A DNA stretch of 64,000 nt, from assembly GCA_016648135.1 (NCBI GenBank), contig JADDOH010002295.1, positions 1-64,000 on the forward strand. The letters are read 5' to 3'. Numbering within the stretch: the first letter of the stretch is position 1; the number at the start of each line of letters is the position of its first letter. The stretch is from Agrypnia vestita. Taxonomy: Eukaryota > Arthropoda > Insecta > Trichoptera > Phryganeidae. Of this stretch, positions 32,317 to 42,745 are shown one piece after another. The notes beneath the pieces are model-generated. The model did not search any database and was not told where the DNA came from. It saw nothing but the letters and a program-made list of their open reading frames with translations. Made by a program: the position numbers and the translations under genes.

Positions 32317-32515
32317 AAAATCAAATTTATTTATCGATTAGAAAAGATATACAAAATAATCAAATCAACGAAAAAATATTTGGCTGCTACCGGGGCTCGA
32401 ACCACGGGTCTCCTATCTATCCGAGGTAGGTGCGTTAACCAATTACCCTACAGCGGCCTGGTACATTTCCGTATTTTTTCGTTGATTTGATTTATTAATA
32501 AATTTGATTTTTAAA
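32317..32515 (-). repeat. tRNA-like sequence in the loop of a foldback
   Basis: Arms TCAAATCAACGAAAAAATA and TATTTTTTCGTTGATTTGA flank a ~90-base centre. On the minus strand the centre has GGGTAATTGGTTAACGCAC (box A side) and GGTTCGAGCCCCGGTA (box B). The arms extend outward as AATCAAATTTAT / ATAAATTTGATT. The tRNA-like part does not close a standard acceptor stem. Confidence 0.55.
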
Positions 32516-33179
32516 ATTCGCAGAATTTTGCTCTGATATTGAAACTTCTCAATAAGAACGGGTTTTTTTAATATAACGGATAATCTTTTTTTAGAAATGG
32601 TTTAGCACCAATAAAAAAGATTTTTCCGTTCTGAAATGTTTTTAATTTTTCTAAATTTATAATATCTAGAGCTACCTTGCGCGCAGCGTCTTACGACACT
32701 ACATTTTCCTGGTAACAAAAGATACGACTTTTAGACAATGTCCCGTATCCCCGTTCTAGAATCCAGTACATGACAGGAGAAACATTACGGCCCGCCCGGC
32801 CTACATTTATTAAAGAAATAATAATGCTCCATCCAATGAAATAGCAAGCGTACGAGTATCCATGCTGTGGTCCTTTTTGAATGAACCCATGATTTTTTGT
32901 TTTTTTGGATTTAAGTAATTTCCCGACAACTTTTTGAGAAATTGGCTTGGCTTACCTTATATATTTTTAGTGATAGCTGCATGTTTTTTTATTTCCTTTG
33001 CGTTTAGGTATTTTTTAACCCTTCCACTTCTTGTGTTTGCCCACCCTCTAAATGCCATTCCAGTAGTTTGCTAGAGTCCTCACTTCCTTAGTTATTGTGC
33101 TGGACTACTATCACTTAAACCAGCTAGTAAAAATTGTAAGGCATGAGCCATCGTATAAAAGACTTACATTTTTTTTTTA
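32516..33179. other. no confident feature
   Basis: AT-rich; no frame or repeat recognised. Confidence 0.25.
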
Positions 33180-34472
33180 AATTATTTATTTATTTATTAA
33201 TCAACGCCCTATAGGGCTTTTACAATATATAGGTAAGTGTACATAATCAGAATATATAGATAGTTTAAAGAGAAAAAAACAATAACCTGTAAACATAATA
33301 ATTACATAAAGAGAAAAGAAAATACTTAAAATATCGATACAAATATATCAAGATAAATATAATATAAAGTAAAAAGCAAGTACGTATATAAAAAGCAGAA
33401 GCATAAGAAAAACATAATATAATATAAATTTAAAAACAAAAAAAGTATTAATGTATAGTGAAAAGATATAACACAAGCGTTGAAAGTAATATCATAATAA
33501 AAAATATACATACAAATACAAATCAATTATTTAAGTCCAATTCGACAAATAATAGTAATCTTTCAATACACCTTTTAATATATGTTTGAATTATATACAG
33601 TTATTGGCAAAGACGTCCAGTTGCTCTATCTTTTTGCTAGTCTAGGAAGCCTTTGCAGTGGGGAATTAAAGATGTAGTTAGTGGCTGCATTTTTCACGGC
33701 AAAACCTGCATTGCTTCTAGTTATGCGAGACGGAACACGCAAGCAGATACGTTCTGGTAGTTGAGGACAGTCGATAATACCATTTATTAGTTTGTGTAAA
33801 AAGATGTTTACCATATAAATTACTTCGTCTCTGTGAGACCTTCAATTATCTTAATTTAATGAGTTATATTCTTTGATTTTGTATCACTGTTTTTCTGTTA
33901 AGATGGTTGTGTTGAATGGTATCTCTGCCCTAGACTTGCGAGCCGCAAACGAACTACCCCAGCTAAATGTATTTCAAAGCAGAACGAATGAGGTTCTATT
34001 TCAATACACTTTTTAATATATGTTTGAATAATATACAGTTATTAGCAAAGACGTCCAGTTGCTCGTTTCTGTTTGCTAGTGTAGGAAGCCTTTGCAGTGG
34101 AGAATTAAAGATATAGTCAGTGGCTGCAGTTTCCACGGCAAAACCTGCATGACTTCTGGTTATGCGAGATGGAACACGCAAGCGGATACGTTCTAGTAGT
34201 TGAGGACAGTCGATAATACTATTTATTAGTTTGTGTAAAAAGATGTTTATCATATAAATAACTTCGTCTCTGTGAGACCTACAATTTGTCTTTATTTAAT
34301 GAGCTATTCTTTGATTTGGTATAATAGTTTTTCTGTTGTTGGTTGATGGTTGTGTTAAATGGTATCTCTGCCCTAGACTTGCGAGCCGCAAACGAACTAT
34401 CCCAGCTAAATGTATTTCAAAGCTAACGTATTACAGTTTCAAAGCTAACGTATTACAACGAATGAGGTTCTA
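33180..34472 (-). pseudogene. CR1/L2-like LINE 3' end, coding end tandemly duplicated
   Basis: On the minus strand the upstream copy (34253-33999) encodes IFLHKLINSIIDCPQLLERI, LRVPSRITRSHAGFAVE, YIFNSPLQRLPTLANRN and LDVFANNC. The downstream copy (33814-33561) repeats these with a few changes. The duplicated unit spans about 33561-33998 and 33999-34472, in direct orientation. Below it comes an A/T-rich 3' UTR and the terminal hairpin AAAGCCCTATAGGGCGTTG with AAAT repeats at 33180-33205. The coding motifs match the last ~80 residues of CR1/L2-type polyproteins. Confidence 0.75.
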
Positions 34473-35105
34473 AACTTATTTGATTATGTATTTTTACGTG
34501 CTGTTTGCGCCAGCTCACGTGTGATCACGTAATGGTGTTTAAACGAAAGAGTTTAATGTAGTTTGGCACCGGAAGCCGAGCTGCCGAGCTGCGCCGTGTG
34601 AGATTGCACGCACTCGTTTATGACCGGCGCGGCGCGTTCGCCATCCACATCGGTTTTTAACTGCCGTTTCCCCCCCGATTTTACGATTTCCCTCATTATC
34701 CTTGATTTATGGTTCGTCACACGGAAGACGCTCTCTGTCACAAACTGCCATTGCGAAACTACGTTATTTCAAGCTTCAATGCATCGCTCTTCCAAGTTTT
34801 CCACGGCCGTAGCAACGCGTTGTGTCTCTTTTTGCTCGATAATATATGCGTATCATAACACCTAATCATTTCTAGTCGTTCTTTTTCCGAAATTTTGTGG
34901 TACCTGTAGAATATTTGTCCACTATACAAATGTATGACGGGATTCCGCCTCTGACATTTGGGCTCCTTCATTCGTTTAGTAAAAGTACTTTGAGAACGGT
35001 GTATGAGTGTCGTCCTGTAAAGGATTGCGAGCAAGTGAGGTACAAAGGTGCTGATGTGAACTAAATTTATGTTTTCAACCATGTAAACAAAGTTGAATAA
35101 CTTCC
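34473..35105. other. no gene; GC-rich block 34560-34720
   Basis: Opposed short frames at 34553-34865 carry no motif. Candidate non-coding conserved block only. Confidence 0.25.
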
Positions 35106-35109
35106 TCAT

Positions 35110-35255
35110 TGTGTAATAATCAACAACAAAACACTTTTTATAAACCATATAGGTATTTTGTTAAATTATCAACATATTTCGGGGCCAATGCTTCCTTCAT
35201 CAAGTACAACGTATTCTATGTTAATAAATCCGATTAAAATTATCAACCTGACTTG
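35110..35255 (-). mobile_element. PLE-B tail, copy 2
   Basis: Minus strand: TTGATGA, a weakened helix II, GAAAT and ATGTTGATAATTTAAC, ending in TATGGTTTATAAAAAG. It is degenerate in the core (GAAAT helix III). Confidence 0.55.
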
Positions 35256-35639
35256 GTTTTAGAAGCCATATGTAGATTCGTATCTGAAATTCTTGATTTT
35301 GTGTCTGATTCCATTCCATATATTAATAATAATACTGGTTGGAACATTTATATAGCGCAGTTCTCAAGGCCGCTTCACACAAAACAACTTACTGACCAAA
35401 AACACTTATTTACTATAACATACTTATTCACTAGATGAAATGCAAAAAATAGAATAGCATTTAAAACTATAATAGTTGGGAGTGCTAGAAAGAATCAGGT
35501 GTTTTCGCGGAGTGCATACTAGGAGTGGGAAACATTATGTAGTGTTGTAAGGGTCTGATTGTATAGGTTTTTTCAAGACTGTCCAAACAAATGCGTCTTT
35601 AGTTTTTTTTTGAACTGTGGTAAGCTGCCTGTCTCAGTT

Positions 35640-35975
35640 TATTATGTAGTTTTATTCCACAAATTTGGTCCGGCCACCGCGAAAGCACGGTCACCGAAAT
35701 TGGTTTTGTGGACGCGATTTACTTTAACTAACCTATTTGTATTAGATGTTGATGCTGAGCGAAGAGTTGGTTGTCTGTTATTTGCGGAAAATAGAATGCA
35801 GAAGTCGGTGATGCATTCAGGGGCCATGTTGTGAATAGCCTTGAATATTATGAGGCTTAACTTACATTCAATCCTCTCCAGGCATTTGCGCAGACTTTGA
35901 TACATCTTGTGGCAGCATTTTTCTGCCACTTCTCTGGCTGACGTTTCGGATCCCATAGCAGTATTATTAATGAAA
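35640..35975 (-). pseudogene. LINE C-terminal fragment joined to PLE-like end
   Basis: Minus frame: CLERIECKLSLIIFKAIHNM, APECITDFCILFS, then LRSASTSNTNRLVKV and NFGDRAFAVAGPNLWN. This is the C-terminus of CR1/L2-like LINE polyproteins, where GDRAF.VA.P.LWN is diagnostic. Upstream, at 35935-35970, GGGATCCGAAACGTCAGCC matches the PLE tail at 37510-37550, so the open frame begins in foreign sequence. Confidence 0.75.
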
Positions 35976-36889
35976 TATAATAATACAAAAGTAATAGGAA
36001 ATCACCATATTCAGTTTATTAGTAACTGATATAGTTGTTAATAGACCAGATAATGATTCGGATACACCAGAACAGTTGCGAAGAGGGACGCAATTGAAAG
36101 GAACTACGTCGACAAGAATATTGTTCTTAAATATGCGAAAGAATGAGACATCGCTAAAATCTAGTAGGCAGGACTTTTATTTTTGCGATGGTCTCTATGA
36201 CTCAAGTAACCGGTCATTTGCAGCCGACGTTTATTTTTTGCTACGGCTCTTCGGAATGTAAAGATCTTGACTAAGACAATGAGCTTTTGTGCGTGTACAA
36301 TATGACTGGTCACTACTGAAAATCTATTGTACAATTGTACAAAATCTTAGTCAGTTGTCCTGTTAATGGCTCCAACGTGACGGCCGGCCTAATCTGCGGA
36401 TAGTGGAGTAGTCACGTTTTCCGGTCCATTGATCTCCGAATTCGGTTCTCGCCGCGGAAGTACAACTGCGTGGTAATTTATTTCTCGAAGGTCGCGTCTG
36501 GTTTAATTTTATTTTCTTTTGTAATTTTTTCCCATGATTTTCGCGGCCTTCGGATAATAATGGAGGCTCTTCTGGGTTACTCTGCCGCGTGGCGGCTACT
36601 ACCGAAACCGATATATATATTTGAGATTAGCTTCGTATATTTTTTTACTTACGATATAATTTATTTGTCTTTTTTTCTCGGTAACAGAATAATAGGCAGA
36701 CATAACAATGTTGAATGAATTTCACTCGAAAATAAATATATTTTATACTAATAAAAAAAATACTTCCATTTATTTATTTATTTATTTAGATGTTATTGAA
36801 GAACGCAATATGCTTTAGCTATAGTTAACACATTTGGGGTAACATTATACATATTAATAAAAATAAAACCTTTTTTTATAAAATCGCTT
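35976..36889. other. no confident feature
   Basis: Short frames only; mixed composition. Confidence 0.25.
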
Positions 36890-37195
36890 TATTCAATTAA
36901 ATTTATTAATTACATTTTGTTGAAATTAGAAAAAGTGTAAATATATATTGTAAATGATTAATAACCTAATATTTTTTGCAAATAGCTACCTCTTCAATTA
37001 GTTTTTACATTATTTCTTAATTAGTTATTCAACGCTCATACTTATTTTTTGTTTTTGCTAATGTCCACACTACCAATTTTATTTTTTGTATTATTATACG
37101 TTGTGTTCTGGAATATCTGATGAAAGAACCGTTGGCCCCGAAACATGTTGATAATTCAATAAATAGTGGTTTTCTACAAAGTATTTCCTTTTTAT
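36890..37195 (+). mobile_element. PLE-B tail, copy 3
   Basis: Remnants of the endonuclease C-terminus (LIFFANSYLFN before a stop at 37000) are followed by a spacer, the ribozyme-like core at 37110-37157 and TTCAATAAATAGTGGTTTTC. Same order as at 17440-17610 but of the B subfamily. Confidence 0.7.
37110..37157 (+). ncRNA. hammerhead-like motif of PLE-B
   Basis: CTGATGA (37117-37123), a helix II weakened on its 5' side, GAAA (37140-37143), self-complementary ACATGT. Helix I GAATAT / ATAATTC pairs with one bulge. Confidence 0.55.
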
Positions 37196-37499
37196 TTATA
37201 TGAATCCTTATTTGTTTAGTTTTATTTAAAACCCTCAGAGGGTACATACAAAATCATTATTATTTTATCATCATCATAGGCATGCAAGCCAACTTAATAT
37301 AAATTGGTTATTAATTTCAGTGCATTGTTGCACGTAGACATGATTGAGATTGTTTATCATTTGATTGATTTTTTTTCCATTTGAAATGTAACATACTAGT
37401 AGACATGATTGAAATTGTATATCTTTTGATTTTTTATTCAAAATGTGCTCAGGTTTTCACGGCCATTCAGAATCTTCTGTGTATAATTTTTTGGCATAT

Positions 37500-37880
37500 T
37501 CTACCGTGTATATGTGACCTCTCTGGCCGACGTTTCGGATCCCATTGCAAGGTCCATCATCCATGATGAGTATGTGTTGAAGTGTAAGTTAAGTATTGCC
37601 TTGCAATACCGTACCGAAGTCAGGTTGTATCTATGTTTGTGTTAGGTTAAGTACTGGATATCAGTAACGTGTCGAAAGCAGGGTATGTATGTCCTGATGT
37701 AGTGTGTTGTGCTACTATTTAATTGATCCTGCAGCGCCGGACAATGCCGATTTTTCCGGATGACCGAGTTTGCATGCTCTTTTATGCTCGTCAACCCTCT
37801 TTGAAATCGTGCATGCTGTTTGTCCCACATACACTTTGTCGCGATCTTGAGGTCCCATATACACGGCTGAATATCCCAGA
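37500..37880 (-). mobile_element. PLE with GIY-YIG fragment, minus strand
   Basis: Minus strand at 37880-37715: VYMGPQDRDKVYVGQTA, then SKRVDEHKRACKLGH and SALSGAAGS. This is the YIG-side half of a PLE GIY-YIG domain (VYVGQT stands for the YIG strand; Arg and the following helix are present). The GIY strand is not in the same frame. Further down, at 37555-37505, GGACC-TTGCAATG-GGATCC followed by GAAACGTCGG is a ribozyme-like tail whose CTGANGA side is mutated. Confidence 0.7.
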
Positions 37881-38514
37881 AAACTATACACACAAGTTTT
37901 TTTTCTTTTGATATGTAACATATCAGCTCATATGAATAATTGGGATATTGGGTCGAGTGTATAATAAGTTATGTATTTTTTATATATATTCTGTACCTAG
38001 TTGGTGTCTCGTTTAAAATAAAATAAAATGCACTGGGTTAAGCCATACACGGCACGTTTTCATAAAAATAACGATTCTTCGCTAAAGTTGCCGATCCGGT
38101 GATGTGCGCAACATGAAAGTACGTACATCCCAGACGTCCACTTAAAACTTCCTGGCGCACGCTAATATTGCGCGCAATTTCTCCTCCGCCGGGCACGTGA
38201 TGCCCGCGCTGGCTGTGCGCGCTGCGACAGTCAGGAGTCAGGAGACGGTGTCGCCCCCTCCAGGGCCCGCCTCGTGTTGGCTTTATTTCCCGCTCGTCTC
38301 TTCCTGACCTCATTCTCCTTCATCAGACAAAGCTCGTTTTGGATTCGTGTCGATCTCCCCCAATCCGATTAGAAGCCAGTTGATTCCGTTTTATTGGCCG
38401 ACTTCGTGACCTCTTTCTTCGCTTTGATATGAAGTCTATGATATTTAGATGTGAGAATTAAATATTTTCGCATTAATTTCTTCTGTGGTTGGCAAACTGT
38501 ATTTCTATGTGGAA
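37881..38514. other. no gene; GC-rich block 38090-38420
   Basis: The minus frame 38038-38313 is GC-rich and motif-free. Possible non-coding conserved block. Confidence 0.25.
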
Positions 38515-38700
38515 AGGTGCAGTGAGTGGACTATTGCCGACCTCTCTGGGTCGCGTCGCCATTTACACGACGTGACACGGAGACGGCCTTTTAGAATAAA
38601 AAATTGTCAACCTGGCGAGGTATGAATAGGATCGATATGTTAACTTTCGGTGATAAAAATTCCCTGGAAATTAAGTGGGCGTCCATTCACTATGTCTAAC
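38515..38700 (+). repeat. repeat family Z, copy 1
   Basis: Opens with GCAGTGAGTGGACTATTG and closes with TCCATTCACTATG, inverted to each other. Inside, TTGTCAACCTGGCGAGG and AGGATCGATATG correspond to the copy at 47165. Confidence 0.5.
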
Positions 38701-38969
38701 AAATTCTTAAGTATGATGATCTTTATTCTTTATCGGGGTGTGTGTGAGAAAGTACTTCTTCAACTCTGAATTCTGTCTGGCATATGTATGTGTCATCAAT
38801 AAACATTGTTAATCAACTGCTGTGTGCAAGTGATGAAGTTGGCATTTAGTAAAATACAGAAAAGAATGCCAACCAGGCGGCGCGGGCGGCATAAGAAGAG
38901 TCTCTCTTCACCGTATGGAAATCTTCACATAACTCTTTTTCAAACATTTTTCAGCTTCATCTAGTTTTT

Positions 38970-39610
38970 CACCCAAATTTTCCACGCCCTTAGGGGCTTT
39001 TATTACACAAAGAAAACATTATTAGATTTAAAACATAGTAAAGAAAATTAATATGCTTTAAATACAACCGAGATCCAGTGTATTAAAAACCTCACACCTA
39101 TATTTAATAAATTCATAATAAAAAATATCCACCCTGCTGTAATTATTGGGTTTTATTTTAACAAATTTAAGTTAAAAGGTTCAACCACGCTATTTTGTTA
39201 CATCTATTGTATATTCATATTATTACTTGTAAAAGCTCCTTGCTAAATAAAAATAAATAAATTAATTAAATCCCCATGCCTGTACAGCCTTTGCACGTAC
39301 GCATTGTTGTAATCATTTGTATTTGTCTCTTTCATATGGAAGAACACCAAAGATCTGGTACTCCAGCTAGGAACATGGTAGAATATCAGTTCATCAGGAT
39401 GTCTAATCTGACATTAACAATTTTGTATAAAAATGATTAATCACTCAAAAGTTACAATTCATTTGTTTAATCAGTATGTATAATTTAAAAATTATTAATC
39501 TAAGAAATTTATCTTGAACCCTGTCCAGTTTTTGTTGATGAAATTCATAAAAGGGGGATCAAATTGTCAAATTATATTCTAAGATATTACTGCAGCTTTG
39601 TATTTTTATT
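38970..39610 (-). pseudogene. LINE 3' end
   Basis: Minus strand: CSNILEYNLTI, stop, SPFYEFHQQKLDRVQDKFLR is the typical RT thumb phrase of CR1/Jockey-like LINEs. Decayed sequence follows and then the terminal hairpin AAAAGCCCCTAAGGGCGTGG at 38980-39000. A plus-strand tail of the same type (TGTAAAAGCTCCTTGC) lies at 39229, so two copies overlap here. Confidence 0.65.
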
Positions 39611-41578
39611 GTATCGATTTTAAAGCTTTGGAATTACGTTACGAAATACTGAACGTGTTTCTATGTGACCTATACTCAATTTTCTATGTAACCTATACCA
39701 AACAACAGTAAAAGAACTATATTTTAATGAATACATAAAAAGTGCGTTTGGAAAACAGAATCTTTTGGTACAAGAAGATTGCCCAGCATCTCCGGATTGG
39801 CGTGTGCGAGTAATATCAGCTATTTTTTTGTCTTAATGTTTTAAAGGTGCAAACATGGACTCATACAAAGCAGATTGTACAAAACATGTTATACAGGAAT
39901 CTGTTATTTGAGACGAGAATTTTCGGATTATTTTTGAAAGGGAGAAATGTAAAAAAATAAGATTGCCAACATTATCTAGACGGTCTTCAAGCTGAAGTGG
40001 GACTATACTAGTCACGTAGTGTACAATGTTACGGACGACAGATGTACGTGCAGTGATTTCTATGACTGGGCTGTAGAAGCAGAGGTCTTCACCATCCGGT
40101 GAGTTGACGACCTGTAGATAACTTACGTGAGAACTTAAAAGTCGTACTGGTTAAAGCTGTAGTGTTCTTCATAACTCAGTGTGAAGTTTAAACACGGGTC
40201 TCAGAAGAAGGAAAGAAAGAAACATGCTCGACTAGGAATGTAGATATGAAACAGCAGATAGTGAGAGTTCGATTTTCAAGAAGATGGACAGACTATGTCC
40301 GAGACATTTTAGAGTTTAAACGAGGCCCGGGATTACGAACAAGTACAAGCAGTTCATGCTGTAGAAGCATACTAAGTGATCGTGATTTGCGGGAGACCTT
40401 TACTCAGAGGTGGGTACCAAACAACCGAAGAAGATGAATATGAAGATAAATGGAAAACTAGTACTCTGATGGTTGTTTTGCCGAATTCTTTAACTCTGGA
40501 CGGATGGACACTCATTAAAACAATGCTGGAGCGACTTCACTTTTGTATAGACGGGCGGTGCCCTAGAAACGAGACAAGCCCTAGAAGAAGAAGAAAGACG
40601 TTCGAAGCTAACCCAATCAGCACAATCCAGACATCTCCACACAGGCGAGCATCTCCTCGGCTGCCACTAATGAAGACATAAATCCTGGAATCACGAATCT
40701 CCCCGAGCGGTAAACTTTACCGATACACGAACGCTATTTTCGATTACTTAAACTTTGGAAACTTTCCCCATCTGCAGGAGTCGTAAGCAAATGGACTTGT
40801 TCTCAGTTGGACTGTAGTTCATCTTAACGAGCCCCCGCCCCGCCCGGCGCGAGGGGGCGCTATTAATAATCCGGCGGACGCGGCCGAAGATGGCCGAAGC
40901 GTCCCGAGGCATGATGTATGGAGGCGCCCAGGCCCGATTACTTACGCTAACTGGATCTCCGCAGGGAATAAGCGATGGTTCATCGGAGGTAAAACCCGAG
41001 ACGAGATCGTCTTCTTTTGGGCACATCCTCGAAAATCTGATCGTTAAATCGGATGCTTATCTGGGGAATACGCCAAGGTCCCGTAACAGATTATAAAAAA
41101 TACCACGTGTACCATATACGCACTGAATATGTTTTATTTTAAGCGAACGCGTTTTGGGTTTGGACGAGGTTAGGAATGTAAAGACAAATTTTATTTAATT
41201 TTATTTTACTTTAATCGATTGTCGATAATAACACGTAGGAACTATTTGAATATCACGGCTTTAACTTGTTGAGGGCCTAAAAATTCCAAAGCAACAACAA
41301 CAGCAAGGGCCGTAAATTTTCGGAATTTTTTGTGATTTTTCTTTTTACGAAAAAACCATGAAAACATGCGTAAATTAAAAAAAAAACACACACATTCATA
41401 TTATTTTATCGTAAGTGTCGAAATGCAATGATTTTTTTATCAAAAAATTAAAAAAAATAATCTTTTTTTGAATTCCGATAATGTTGCCAACCCGACATTT
41501 TCCGAAAAATAATAATTAAACCATTTGCCGAAAATTAATATTTACTACATACACTACTATTATTATTTGATATCCTAC
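39611..41578. other. no confident gene; GC-rich block 40680-41090
   Basis: The frames 40246-40437, 40376-40681, 40748-41026 (minus) and 40890-41096 show no family motif. Around 40820-40960 G+C is high with a CCCCGCCCCGCCCGG run. A host exon or promoter cannot be excluded but is not shown. Confidence 0.25.
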
Positions 41579-41711
<133 letters not shown>

Positions 41712-42337
41712 TCACTTTAAATTTTGAAGCATATGATCCACATTTAACACACACATTTCTCAAATAAACGCAACATAAATAATGTATTTTTGTTAATAAA
41801 TCACTGTTTGTATCAAATTGCACCATAAACCAAGAAATATCGCGAATATATGTATATATTATCCGCGCGTAGATCCGTGTTCCAACTGTGATTGCTGGGC
41901 GCGAACTGAAGAAATAAAAAACCCTTCCTATCGACATAGCAACGGAATCACGTGATTTTTGCATGTACCATACACGTGAACGTCTTTCGCGCGCTGGGCA
42001 CATGACGACGGAATAGATCGACACGGCGACAGACACGTGATTTTTGCATGTACCACGCATGTGTCTTTCGCGTACTAAGGACGTGACGACGACGGAATAT
42101 TATTTCATTATATAATTTTCGATCGTACAACATGAGTTTAGGGCGACATCTATAACTTTTCTATACGATTTTGACGACCGAAAAACTTCTACTTTGAGTG
42201 TTGATTTAAGCTATAATCGGCCATGTTTTTGAGTCGAAAATGGAACGACAGGTCACAACAGGATTTCTCTATTGGGAAAAAATTACGTTTTTCAAATTCG
42301 ATACGCGGCCGTCGATAAATAATTTATTTTGTGCCTG
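41712..42337. repeat. piggyBac-adjacent region with ~85-bp direct repeat (41949-42105)
   Basis: CACGTGATTTTTGCATGTAC occurs at 41950 and 42035. Each is followed by a GTCTTTCGCG box and GACGACG, giving two tandem units. They may be internal repeats of the piggyBac element. Confidence 0.5.
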
Positions 42338-42410
42338 TCGGATATATCCGACGCGGCCCCTGGGGACAGTCGCGCTCCGTCAGATATATGCGACGCGGCC
42401 CCAGGCTCAT
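42338..42410 (+). repeat. paired TATATNCGACGCGGCCCC repeats
   Basis: GTCGGATATATCCGACGCGG (42339) and GTCAGATATATGCGACGCGG (42379) are direct repeats 40 bases apart. The first contains a GTCGGATATATCCGAC palindrome. Located 700 bases from the piggyBac remnant; relation unproved. Confidence 0.6.
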
Positions 42411-42457
42411 TAAGAATATTCCCTAACTCTTGATTTTTTCAATGGCAAGTATTCCGA

Positions 42458-42745
42458 TATAGTTGAGTGCTCTGATTTCAAAAATGGTATTAAATCAGTT
42501 TTAAGTTTGAAATTTTCACCATGTGTTTTGGCATTTTTTATACTTGCAACTGAATTAATTTGACTTCCTTTTCGAAATCAGAGCCCTCTACTGTACAAGT
42601 ATACTAAACTATACACGGTATTCATAAATAAAGCGTTTCGAATGAAATTTGACGAAAAATTTCAAACTTAAAAGTGAAATAACTTATTTAATACTTGCTT
42701 CCCAAACCAATTTGATTTCATTTTTGAGATCAGAGCACTCAACTA
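42458..42745. mobile_element. 288-bp foldback element
   Basis: The end AGTTGAGTGCTCTGATTTC is mirrored by GAGATCAGAGCACTCAACT. Inner segments TTTTAAGTTTGAAATTTT and AAATTTCAAACTTAAAA also pair. A partial repeat of the end (GAAATCAGAGCCCTC) sits in the loop. No frame. Confidence 0.75.

Noticed and set aside
40246..40681. overlapping plus frames as a gene
   Set aside because: No recognisable domain, no repeat partner, and unremarkable codon use.
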